From Megamerina dolium (taxonomy: Eukaryota; Arthropoda; Insecta; Diptera; Megamerinidae), in assembly GCA_963854835.1 (NCBI GenBank), contig OY978530.1, positions 31,561,195 through 31,625,194 on the forward strand: 64,000 nt of DNA, given 5' to 3'. Shown here piece after piece: positions 53,311 to 63,854 of this stretch. Each line of letters begins with the position of its first letter. Position 1 is the first letter of the stretch. A model generated the notes under the pieces. That model saw only the letters and a list, made by a program, of their open reading frames with translations. It searched no databases and was not told the DNA's origin. The position numbers and the translations under genes were made by a program.

Positions 53311-53747
53311 TGTTACGTTTTTATTCTGTGAATGTTTAATTCTATTTGAATTACCTTGTTCGATCACTGGATTCTGTTAATGATAACTGCAACACTTATT
53401 TTATACAACTATATACAGCAACAATTTATTTAATAAACTCTATTTACAATCAACTCTGTTTATAATCAACTATTTACAATAACACTTTAATGTACTAGCA
53501 ACTTTTGCCTCTGTATAGATGTTTGCGCATTCACGTTCGGAATTCGATTGATTTCAATTCTCAACACTGGCTCTATTTATACTCTGTTGGCAACACCCCA
53601 GAATCTTCCTTTATCGAGATTCTTCTCTTCCTTTCTCGTTGGCTTGTTCTGGTTATCGCTTATTTCTTTTTGTTGACATTCGTTTCGATGCTGCCAATAG
53701 AGTCAGTCACAATAGTGATGAGTAATCAACTATCGATACTCGTTACA
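53311..53747 (-). repeat. E3 5' LTR
   Basis: 437 bp, the primer site complementary to tRNA-Leu directly left of it (~53289-53308). Confidence 0.88.
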
Positions 53748-54482
53748 ATATTTTTCCTGAATTATGTACTTTTGGAATTTAACACTATTTCTGTAATTTT
53801 TGTCTCTAGCACTGTATATCTGTAAATTTTGTATTAACACTTTATTTATTGAATTAGATAATTTGTAAACATTTTTTCCGCTTTCGTTTATGTCATTCGA
53901 ACGCCCATCGAATAATGAAATTACTCCAACTAGCCACTGGTCTTGTATTGTACATACAGAATATGGTGTATGTATGTGTTACAAAGCCTACTTTCATAAG
54001 AAAATATTTGAATTTTTGAATTTCTATAGAAATAGTCGGGTATCGATGGATGGTTACTCATCACTATTGTGACTGACACTATTGTGAATGACACGAATAT
54101 TGGTAGCATCGAAAGGAATGTCAACCAAAAGAAATAGGCTGTAACCAGAACAAGCCAACGAGAAAGAAAGAGATGAATCTCGACTACGATAAGGGAAGAT
54201 TCTAGAGTGTTGCCACAGAGTATAAATAGAGCCAGTGTTGAGAAATGCAAATCAATCGAAACCCGATCGTGATTGCGCAAACATCTATACAGTATCAGAG
54301 GGAAGAGTTGCAAGTACATTAAAAGAGTTATTGTAAATAGTTGATTGCAAACAGAGTTGATAAAATAAATTGTTGCTGTGTATAGTTGTACAAACTAAGT
54401 GTTGCAATTATTATTAACAGAATCTAGTGATCGAACAAGGTTGATTCAAATAGATTTAAACGCTCACAAAATAAGAAGGTAA

Positions 54483-55010
54483 TAGCCTAGACAGACGGCA
54501 GCCTAATTCCGGATTACCGGCGCACTTAATCCGAATAAAAAAATAACCTGACAGACGGCAGTATTGCGGATTAACTAAACGGCTGATTGCTGTTTTATTA
54601 GGTCTGTCCACTTACATTACTATCACTATCAATTTCTGTCATCTATCACTCTCGATATGAGAAAATCTACAAGTAGTACGTGAACTGAAAACTATCAGAA
54701 ACTTGTAAATTGACATTCACCGTTCATAATTGACAGCTGGATTTATTTGTTCGCCAATACTTTTCATGTTGAAAACTGTAAACAATTGTTGAAAGTTTTT
54801 CGTTAGCGAACACACCTAATATTTTGTAAAATGGATGGAGAAAAATTCACAATAGACAATTTTCAGCAGTGCTGCCATCGCAAATTGCCCTAATCCTCTT
54901 TTATTTTGAGAATTAACTCATAGAGTTTATGCGGATTAGCTGCAGTTAATGCCCGAGTTAATTCGAATTAACTAGGTAATCCGGAATTAGGATGCCGTCT
55001 GTCTAGGCTA
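54483..55010. mobile_element. Complete Harbinger-type MITE in the E4 LTR
   Basis: 528 bp, TAGCCTAGACAGACGGCAGC ends, flanked by TAA (54480-54482, 55011-55013). Five bases from the LTR end. Confidence 0.9.
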
Positions 55011-55044
55011 TAACAATTGGTGTCAGAAGTGGGATTCTGTAAAG

Positions 55045-55985
55045 ATGATGAAAATTGACCAACCAAAAGTGGACCAACCGAAAAAAGGTACAAAAGCTGA
55101 ACTGCTGGTGAGGCTAAGGCAAGCCTTGAAGGCTAAGGGTATTAATATAGGAGAACATGAGTTCTTTGAGAACAAGATAGATTAGAGTGGTCAACTCATG
55201 GAATTCATGAAATCCATTATGCAACAGCAAAAACAACAGCCACAAGAAAATGCGTCTCGCCAATAAAACTTCATTGGAGAATTCCAGAAAACAATTAACT
55301 ACAAACTTCATGAAATTTATGGGGCTATTAATGAGATAGTTGCAGAACTAAAAGAACAGGTAGATGAAATTTCCGGAACCATTAAGGAAAAAGTCACGGA
55401 ACTGAAGGAACTTGTAGATGATTTGGAAGATAAGTTCGAGAAAGTACAGCACGAACTCAATCAACTAAAAATAAATGGATCAGCCACATCATTGATTAGA
55501 GGTTCAAGCACAATCAAACTAAAGCCATCAACATTTGACTAAAGCACGCCATTCAATATCGTCAAGCTTCAGTTCGAGACAACAGCTTCGAAGAATCAAT
55601 GGGATGATAGCGACAAGACTGCTGCTTTAATAGTCACATTAAAAGGCAATGCTTCCGAAATGTTACAAATGGTTCCAGAGAAAGATCGTGGTAGCTATCA
55701 GTCATTGATGGACACACTCCAGCGTAAATATGGAAATGAATACAAGAGTTAATTACATCGAGTGGAGTTAAGATCGCGAAAGCCATGGAGTAATGAGAGC
55801 CTTCAGGAATTCGCTTCCGATGTTGAGCGCTTATGTCATCTAGCGTTCTCCGGTAATTCGGAAGAGATCGTCGAAAAAATAAAAATAGAGGCATTCATAG
55901 GCGGTCAATATCGAATTCTCCAGGAAGACAAAAGTAGGAGAATAAGGTGGACAGCGATCGCTCCACTAACACAAATCCATCGTTA
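55045..55985 (+). pseudogene. gag: E4 Gag, broken
   Basis: MKIDQPKVDQPKKGTKAELL start (SAP-like motif shortened), coiled coil (ELKEQVDEISGTIKEKVTEL), capsid-like part (FNIVKLQFETTASKNQWDDS). Several stops, e.g. near 55183, 55265, 55540 and 55752; the zinc-knuckle region is lost. Confidence 0.85.
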
Positions 55986-56059
55986 AACTAAAAGCGGGGT
56001 GTGAACTCACTACAACAGTGGGTTGCCAAGCAGCTTGACGTGTGCCAAGCAGCTTGACT

Positions 56060-56452
56060 ATTGATGGAAAACTGGACAATATGCAATTCATATTAACCCT
56101 GGATACTGTTGCATCGCATTCTATAATCAAGAGGGATTTGATAAAGAGGTTTGCGCACAGCAACGGGTGAGCATGCACAAACTTTGAGCAAGATAAAGAA
56201 ACGAGTATCTATTGGAAATTGCACGAGGGAACATGAATTCATTGTGGCCGACATCGTCGATGGCGTAATAATTGGTATTGATTTTATGATTGACAACGGA
56301 TTTACGTTAGATTTAAATCAACGGATAATACGCTATGCAAAGGTCGAGTTACCATTGAACATCGGTTACAAGCGTAGTGAAAACATCAAACGAATTCTGG
56401 CATGTCAACGTCAAGAGTTTCCAGCAAAATCAGAGGCGGTGATTTGGGCATA
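56060..56452 (+). pseudogene. E4 protease region
   Basis: MQFILTLDTVASHSIIKRDL at ~56081: the aspartic protease site reads D-T-V instead of D-T-G. After a frame break, 56151-56452 continues with the flap and C-terminal part (ADIVDGVIIGIDFMIDNGFT). A TAG at 56451 precedes the RT frame. Confidence 0.7.
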
Positions 56453-56453
56453 G

Positions 56454-57446
56454 ATGAACGTGCATGATGGGACAGACAAGTTGTCGCTAGTGGAAGCGGA
56501 TAAAGAAACAACGAATAAAAACATCATACTTGATAGGACGTTAGTGGAATCTAAAGAAAATGGAAGAGTACCGGTGCGAATATTAAATCCAACTAATACA
56601 TCTACAGTTTTGAAAAAAGGAATGGTGATTGGTCATTGCCAGGAAGTTACTGCCGTAGTAGACTGCGAAAAGGGTTCGTCGATGAAAAGTGGAAGATCAG
56701 GAACTGTTAGAGCGGAATTAAAAGCACAGATGGAAGAATGGGCAGGTGTGCTTATCAAACAGCTAAGAAAAAAGGCTTTACAACTATTGAAGAAGTACAG
56801 TTCAATCTTTTCTTCAAATGGAAAAACTGGAGGACGAACAACCATCGTGAAGCATCACATTGACACCGGTGATTCTAGACCAATTCGTCAAACACCACGA
56901 CGAGTTCCATTGACCAAAAGAGATGAAGCTTTTAAGCTGATTTCCGATATGCAGAAACAAGGTATTGTTGAACCATCAGCGAGTCCATGGAGTTCACCAG
57001 TTGTGCTGGTAAAGAAGAAAGATGGAAGTACTCGATTCTGCGTGGATTACAGAAAGCTAAATGATATCACTAAAAAAGACAGCTATCCACTGCCAAGAAT
57101 CGATGACACTCTGGACACGCTATCTGGTGCGAAGTGGTTCTCAACTCTTGATCTGCAAAGTGTCTACTGGCAAGTGGAACTTGGTAAGGAAGACAAAGAG
57201 AAAACAGCTTTCAGTATTGACGATGGTCTATGGCAAATTACAGTGATGCCATTTGATTTATGCAATGCGCCAGCTACTTTCGAACATTTGATGGACCGTG
57301 TACTCAGAGGACTACACTGGAATACGTGCTTGGTGTACCTCGATGACATTATCGTGATGGGAAAAGATTTTAACGACCACCTGGAAAAGTTGAAAGAATT
57401 ATTTGAGCGTATACAATCAGCAGGGCTTAAACTGACAAATATGTAG
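56454..57446 (+). CDS. E4 reverse transcriptase, truncated
   Basis: 330 codons: linker, then RT fingers and palm (IVEPSASPWSSPVVLVKKKD, RFCVDYRKLNDIT), LDLQSVYWQVEL, and YLDDIIVMGKDF at the active site. It ends GLKLTNM where the thumb should continue. The frame is open, so truncation came with the junction at ~57440 to the next element. Without RNase H it would not give a complete polymerase. Confidence 0.85.
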   Translation: MNVHDGTDKLSLVEADKETTNKNIILDRTLVESKENGRVPVRILNPTNTSTVLKKGMVIGHCQEVTAVVDCEKGSSMKSGRSGTVRAELKAQMEEWAGVLIKQLRKKALQLLKKYSSIFSSNGKTGGRTTIVKHHIDTGDSRPIRQTPRRVPLTKRDEAFKLISDMQKQGIVEPSASPWSSPVVLVKKKDGSTRFCVDYRKLNDITKKDSYPLPRIDDTLDTLSGAKWFSTLDLQSVYWQVELGKEDKEKTAFSIDDGLWQITVMPFDLCNAPATFEHLMDRVLRGLHWNTCLVYLDDIIVMGKDFNDHLEKLKELFERIQSAGLKLTNM

Positions 57447-57465
57447 TTCCCAATATCGGGAAATA

Positions 57466-57518
57466 TGTAGCGAGGCAAAATATGCATATGTGCATATTTC
57501 ATATTTTGGCTCGCAACA
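57466..57518 (-). repeat. E5 terminus: 53-bp palindromic TG..CA unit
   Basis: TGTAGCGAGGCAAAATATG and CATATTTTGGCTCGCAACA form inverted arms around a short centre. It abuts the polypurine tract exactly where the 3' LTR should start (minus strand TGTTGCGAGCC). Either a deleted LTR or a very short one. Confidence 0.5.
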
Positions 57519-57533
57519 TCCCTCCCTTCTCTC

Positions 57534-60142
57534 AGGAAGCAAAAATTATCATTATGAAATAATAATAATTTTTTCTTATAAGGAAGAAGTTAAAATTATG
57601 CTTATTTTGTAAAATTTAGCACAATTAAAAATGTATGATACTATTAGGAATAAAATACGAAGTATTATGTACATATATGGTTACTGGTAATTCGGTGATT
57701 ATGGTGCCGATAATGACGATGAGTTTCCTGCTAGTTGTTGTTTGCTGTGCTTAGCTTTTTTTTTAATGGTTTTGTTGCAGATTTTGTTGTTGAATTCTAG
57801 TAATGCAAACAGTAACTTCTCCTGTATCAAGGTTCGATTTTTATTTCGGCAATTAGAGCGAGGTTATTTACATTTAGTTGATCTTCTGGATGTTTTGTCA
57901 TGGAATCGTTATCTGGATTATTATTGTGGAAAACTGGTTTGGTGTGCTTGTGGATTGATGCTGGTGTCTAATGCGTCCAATGGTTTGATTCGACAGATTT
58001 TTTTTTTGTATAGGAATGGTATGAACAATAGCTTGCAAAGTGGGTTTTATGTGTACCTGGTGTAAGTGTTCAATAATTGAAGCAATAATGAATATGTAAT
58101 TTTGGTTTTATTGTTTATCATTTTCTTCTGATGTGGATCAAAATCCATTGTCACTGATAAATAAGGTAGCTGAAATATTTCATTCGATTTTGGTTGCATA
58201 GCTGTTATTGTTGATAACTCAATATTAGCTATTAGCTGTTGTTGATATCTCATAGCTATTATTGTCACGCTGTCGAGGTACACCCAACTTATTTTTTGTA
58301 AATTTTATTGTTTTGTAAGTTTTTTATGGGTACTCGCTGTACTGGGCCTGCTTTGTTTTCTGCTATGGGTTTATTTGTCCTTTACTGACTCATGGATAGT
58401 TTTGTGTCATCCTTCTCTTGGTTGTTACTGTTGTTAAAGCTGTTAATGTTGCTGCGTTTGCATCTCTCGCAATTTCACAGTATGAGTTGATTTTGGATTC
58501 TCGTGGACATACTACTGATCTCTTGTGTTTGTAGGGGAATTACCAGATTCTTTTTCAATAATAGATCACTTGCATCTAGTTAGTTTTTCTTATAAGATAT
58601 ACATATATTGTTAATTAATTAACTTCTTTTTTTTGCAATATTCATTTATAATCTATACTTAATATTTTAAAAGGTATTAAAAATGCATTGTTTTTTGGAC
58701 AAAAATATAGGGACCACATTGCATTTTCTATTTATAGTTGCAATGACCAACTTTTCGTACTTGTAGCTGGTACGATTTTTAATATTATCCGTTGAAAACG
58801 GAACGTGTTTTGTTACATATATTTCATCTTACTTTTACGGATAAATATATTTGTTTTTTTTTTTGTGATATTTTTTTGTTTTTGTTTTGTTTTGTATTCA
58901 ACCTAGCTAACCTATTGCTGATTTATCATATTCCGTCATATAAATCCTAACGTGTTCTTACTATACTGTATTTACTGTATATTTCTAACCCTCTAGTTGT
59001 CATTTTCTTAAAATATTGTACTATTTTTGGATGCATCCTCTATACTTAGCCTCTCCCAGTGCACATGAGTATCCACACACCGAATACAATTCAACGCGAT
59101 GAATTGCAACTGATGTCTTTATACGCGCCTACTTCTTTCTAATTTGCAAAATATTCTAAATTTTTACATTAATTCCATAACTTCTTGTGTTTCATATCTA
59201 AATATTTTAGTTCTTCTTTTCTATGACCCTTATTGTCTCTTTCTATTTTGTCTTAATCCCTTCGAAAAATTGTATATATATATTTTTTTTTTTTTTTGGT
59301 GTTCCAGCGTTGATGCTGCACTTTATCCACAGTTTAGTACTTTCCAATTTCGATTTTAGCCATCTCTTTAGTGTACCTATATTTCTTGAGGGACCCTGTA
59401 TTCTTGTACGATAATAATGGAGAAAATTTTAGTATTTTAATGTATTTTTTGTATATATTAATATTTTATTTTATTGTTGTCAAAAAGGATGTCAAAAAAT
59501 GAAAAGGAAGGAAAGGAGAAAGAAAAAAAAAAATAAATGCAATTCTAATACAATTCCCATAATTGTCAGTCGATTAAATTGATTACCCTACATCTATGGT
59601 AAGCATTTGATTCATGATGTATTATGATTATTTTTTCTTGCATTTTTCATAGTTGTGTATTTGCTTGTATTATGTGCATTTTGTTTGAAATTTTATTTTT
59701 GTATATCTGTGTATATTATTTTGAGTATCGTTCTCACGTTGTTGTACAAGTTAATGCATTGTTATGCATTTTGCTTACTATGGTCAACGTGTTATTATTT
59801 AAATTTTTTTTTTGTACGGAATTTTTTTTTTTTTTTGCATTTTTGTAGTAAATATTATGTATTTTGCTTGGTCTGAAGATTTAATTCTCTTGTATCTTTG
59901 TTTTGTACATTTCGTTCTCATGCTTTTATGCATACTTGGTATTATGTTATTGTTGGGTGTTATTTGTAGAGGTTTGGATCATCGAATTTAATATTAATCT
60001 AAGTTTGGGTGGAAGGGTTTTATTAAATTATTGTGTGAAGCTTAACTAATAATTCTTACTTCACACTATTGTATTTTATATCCTAACTGAATTTTTTTTT
60101 TCCTCTACCACAAATATTATTACTTCGTTAAACTACTAATAC
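57534..60142. other. E5 3' non-coding region
   Basis: About 2.6 kb, T-rich on the plus strand. No env-like ORF or insertion was identified; the short ORFs have no family features. Confidence 0.45.
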
Positions 60143-61324
60143 TTATTGATAAAAATGTTTTAGTAAGTTGTTATGGTACTTTTTACCATTTTGTCCGATT
60201 TTAATAGTCGTCGTTACTGGACTGTCCACATGTATCACTTCGTATGGTCCAGTCCAGATGGGACTAAATTTATTATTTCTTGTCTGGTTTCTCAGTAATA
60301 CTTTATCACCTATTTTAAAAATTATAGAGTGGATCCATTTGTCGTATTGAATTTTAGCTGATTTCTTTTCTTTTTCTTGATTTTCCCTTACTAACTCTTG
60401 TGACCTTTGTAGTTGGTATTTTAATACTTTATTTTGATCATCTGTATTGTACACAGGTGATCTTTTTGTTTTTAGGTTTGTCGGCATATCGATATTGAAA
60501 CCGTATAGGACACTGAATGGTGTACGTTTCATCGAAGTATGTATGGTGTTATTGTGTTCGTGCATCGCTGATGCTAACCATTGGTCCCAATTTGACCCAT
60601 CTTCTTTAACAAAACCCCTAAGATATTCTGCTAAAGGTCTGTGGCTCCTTTTTAAAGAACCATTTGCTTGTGGATGGTACGGTGTTATATGTAGTTTTTT
60701 AACACCCAGCATCTTGCATGTATCAGAAAACAGTTTCAAAGTGAAATTTGTACCATTATCAGTCATTAAAATTTTTGGTATGTTATATCGAGCAATAACT
60801 TCGTTGTAAAACGCTTTTGCTACCGTGCTAGCTTCAGCATCTGGTATAGCTACACAAATAAAAAAATTGGAAAAATCATCTTGAAAAGTAAGAACGTACC
60901 TATTTCCCGATGTGGTTTCTGGGAGAATTCCCACCATATCCATATAAACCTTTTCAAATGGCTTAGATAGTGTATCGGTTAATATCATTGACATTTTCGT
61001 GAGTCTCGTGCTTTTGTTAGTTTGACATTTTTTACAATTTTTAACATATTCTTTAATCTGGCTTCGCATACCTTTCCACCTGTACTGTCTTCTAATCCTG
61101 AAATAAGTTTTCAAAGCACCCTGATGCTCTCCTAAAGGTGAAGCATGGAAGTTGCAAAGTATTGTCGATATATCCTTCTCATCAGTGAGAAGTTCCGTAT
61201 TCTTGTTCTCCTGATTTTCTGCATTTTCATATAGTTCTAATTCGTCATCAGAGCTTTCTTCAGGCTCTTCTTGGCTTTCAGTTTCGTCGACTTTATTCCT
61301 CGCCATAGAACGAGTCACAACCAT
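60143..61324 (-). pseudogene. E5 integrase, catalytic Glu replaced
   Basis: An open 393-codon frame: tether, zinc finger (HASPLGEH..CKKC), first Asp in YMDMVGILPE, second Asp in LMTDNGTNF, then NGSLKRSHRPLAEYL where the family has LERSH. The catalytic Glu is Lys (AAA on the coding strand). The C-terminal domain (IWTGPYEVIHVDSPVTTTI) is complete. The frame is open but the strand-transfer centre should be dead. Confidence 0.85.
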
Positions 61325-61811
61325 TGTTGACTCCTGATTCGGTTGTGGAACTCTGCGTGTAGATCTTGAACGTTCTACCGAGTAGATAAGCTCGGTAATT
61401 CTTCACAGCCCACACGATGACCAGGAATTCCTTTTCGATGGTAGAATACCTTTTCTCAGTATCACTGAGCGCCCTGCTCGCAAAGGCTATTGGTATATCT
61501 TTTCCAATTTCACCTTGCGATAGAATTGCACCTACAGCCTCGTTGCTGGCATCTGTTGTTAACACGAAAGGTTTAGAAAAATCTGGGTAGGCTAAAATTG
61601 GCGGAGAGCAAATTGCTTGCTTCAAATCTTCAAAAGCTTTCTGACATTTTTCTGTCCATTCAAATTTCGCGTCTTTCCTGAGTAGTTTGTTGATTGGCAG
61701 TGCCATACTAGCCATATTCTCAACAAATTTTCGGTAATAATTTACTAAACCTAGAAATGCCTGAACATCTTTCTTATTTTTTGGCACAGTAATATTTTTA
61801 ACACATTCCAC
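61293..61811 (-). pseudogene. E5 RNase H and connection domain, 3' truncated
   Basis: AFLGLVNYYRKFVENMASMA (RT connection), then RNase H: LTTDASNEAVGAILSQ (Asp), YSTIEKEFLVIVWAVKNYRA (Glu), stopping at FKIYT where TDHRPL should follow. A deletion joins this to the tether region and shifts frame relative to integrase. Confidence 0.82.
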
Positions 61812-61874
61812 CTTATCAGGGTCTGGTAACGCTCCTTCCTCAGAGCATTTATGGCCTAGGTAAATTATCTCTTT

Positions 61875-62539
61875 TCATAGAAACTGGCACTTTTCTGTAT
61901 TTAACTTCAAGTTATGTTTACGTAAAAGTCCAAATACTCTTCGTAAACGTGATTCATGTTGTGCCAAGTTCCGACCATAGACGACGATGTTATCCAAGTA
62001 GACAAAACAATCTATACCTTGAAGTCCTGTTAGTACATGGTTCATTAGTTTTTGGAAGGTGGCAGGGGCTCCTGCTAAGCCGAAAGGCATTCTGTTAAAT
62101 TCATAGTGCCCAACACCTGTACGAAACGCTGTTTTTTCTCTGTCTGATTCTTTCAATAACACTTGATGATACCCACTGACCAAATCAAGTGTAGTGAAAT
62201 ATCTACAATGACCTAACTGGTCTAATATTTCATCGATGCGTGGAATGGGAAAAACTTGTATAATAGTGGCGTCATTTAATTTCCTGAAATTTACTATTAG
62301 CCTCCATTTTCTTTTACCATCTTCTCCCGCTTTCTTTGGCACCAAAATTATGGGAGAATTCCAAGGCGATGAGCTGGGATAATTATGTCGTCTTCCAGCA
62401 TTTTGTTTACTTGCTTATTGATTTCTTCCTTATGCGCTTCTGGGAGCCTGTACTGTCTTTGGTTGATTGGAGCCTGGTCTGCTTTTATTGGTATTGTGTG
62501 TTTTATACCTGTGATGTGAGACAGTTTGTCGCCTTCCAA
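61875..62539 (-). pseudogene. E5 reverse transcriptase, YLDN active site
   Basis: 62539-62348 carries the N-terminal QRQYRLPEAHKEEINKQVNK, then a break at ~62346. 62345-61875 is open with KWRLIVNFRKLNDATI, LDLVSGYHQVLLKESDREK and CFVYLDNIVVYGRN. The catalytic YLDD is YLDN (AAC). It ends TEKCQFL at a stop. Confidence 0.85.
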
Positions 62540-62724
62540 TAAAAATAAAACGTGGAATGACTTAAGTATTCCATCTATGGAACTCTTTTCCTCAATGTTT
62601 AAGTTTTCGTCTAGTTTAATTTTTTCTAATATTTTGGTAACCCTTTTTTGGCTATTAGTTTCCTTGATGTTATTTATTTTATGAGCTATGTCATATTCTT
62701 CTTGTTCTTATTATTTACAATATA

Positions 62725-63165
62725 TGGCGGTGAAGCCTGGACAATTTCCACCTCGGATGAGCGAATGCTTGGAGTTTTCGAGAGAAAAGTCCTACGCAAG
62801 ATCTTTGGACCTATTTACGTTGGTGGCGAGTACCGAATAAGGTACAACTATGAGCTTTACGAGCTGTATGCCGATATTGACATAGTAAAGCGCATCAAAA
62901 TCCAGCGGCTGCGCTGGCTAGGTCATGTCGAGCGAATGGAAGAACACGCTCCAGCTAAGAAGGTGTTATATTCGGAACCCGCTGGAGGACGACGCAGAAG
63001 AGGAAGACCAAACCTCAGGTGGAAAGACCAAATACTGGAGAACCTGACGGCGCTTGGAATTTCTAACTGGCGCCACCTAGCGAATAACAGAGATGGCTGG
63101 CGAAGCATGTTATTTTCGGCCTAAATCGATATTCGGTTGTTATGGCCACATAAGTAAGTAAGTAA
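62725..63165 (+). mobile_element. 5'-truncated RTE-like non-LTR insertion in E5
   Basis: 441 bp between an 11-bp duplication TTTACAATATA (62714-62724, 63166-63176), with a (TAAG)n-type 3' tail, typical of RTE elements. It encodes the RT C-terminal tail (open to 63124): YGGEAWTISTSDERMLGVFE, RIKIQRLRWLGHVERMEEHA, RRGRPNLRWKDQI and the NWRHLANNRDGWRSML end. Orientation is opposite to E5. Confidence 0.9.
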
Positions 63166-63176
63166 TTTACAATATA

Positions 63177-63854
63177 TGAATCTATATTCGAATTGAGAAT
63201 TGGGACATAAACTGTGTTGTCCGTCACACTGCCCAATGTCTCCCCTAAATATATTCCAGGAGATACTTCCTGTTTCTCTACTATAAGTGTTTCAAAATTC
63301 GTATTTACTTTAATAGGGACTACCTTCATAGTTCTCCCAGGTACTACAACCTCACTGGTGTGTAGTATTCTATTACCCACGTACAACGGTTTGAGAGGTA
63401 AAGTCATCCAAATCTGTTTTCGTTCACCGAAGAAAATCAGCTTCTTTTTCATAGTATTTATAACCGATCGGTTCCATAAATTGTCTCTACCTAGGATACC
63501 ATCAGCAGGTATCCCTCTCTCTTCAGAAATTAAGTGTAGTTCTAAAATCAAATCTTTAGTCCTCTCGTGTTGGACTGCTATTGAACCTAATGTGATGACA
63601 AGTCCTCCGAAGGCACCACTAAGATTTTTCCTTAAATGTCGCTTCTTGCTAACAGATTCATCAATTACTGACGACTTTATTAAACTGATATCTGCCCCAG
63701 AGTTTACAAGTAAAATGAGTTTTCCATTTTTTGCTTCCTCACACGGAAACTCAATGAACACATCATCTACATCAGAGACTCCCAAACAGTAGCCATGTTT
63801 GTTATTATTGGATGGAAAAGATGGTTCAATAATCCCCCTGGACTTGACTACCAA
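63177..63854 (-). pseudogene. E5 protease region, catalytic Asp replaced
   Basis: Open minus-strand frame: KLILLVNSGADISLIKSSVI is the protease active-site loop with N-S-G in place of D-T-G. Downstream GIPADGILGRDNLWNRSVIN matches the ILG motif of retropepsins. It leads into the RT linker, interrupted by the RTE-like insertion. 63855-64000 continues the upstream Gag-Pol part. Confidence 0.82.

Larger units (their letters stand above)
50010..53747 (-). mobile_element. LTR retrotransposon copy E3 (gag-integrase type), best preserved
   Basis: 3.74 kb, minus orientation. LTRs 53311-53747 (5') and 50010-50446 (3'), 437 bp each, with about two differences by eye. ATAT duplication on both sides. 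The internal region holds only gag and integrase; one frameshift in the Gag coiled coil is the sole obvious break. Confidence 0.92.
54034..57440 (+). mobile_element. Related LTR element E4 with gag, PR and RT, 3' truncated
   Basis: A diverged LTR (54034-55015, interrupted by a MITE at 54483-55010), the same tRNA-Leu primer site (55018-55037), the same Gag type, then protease-like and RT regions. It stops in the RT thumb; RNase H, integrase and 3' LTR are missing. It carries what E1-E3 lack. Confidence 0.82.

Noticed and set aside
57742..59876. Several 60-107 codon ORFs after E4 as an env gene of E5
   Set aside because: On the wrong strand for E5, rich in Phe/Leu from T-runs, with no cleavage site or ordered domains.
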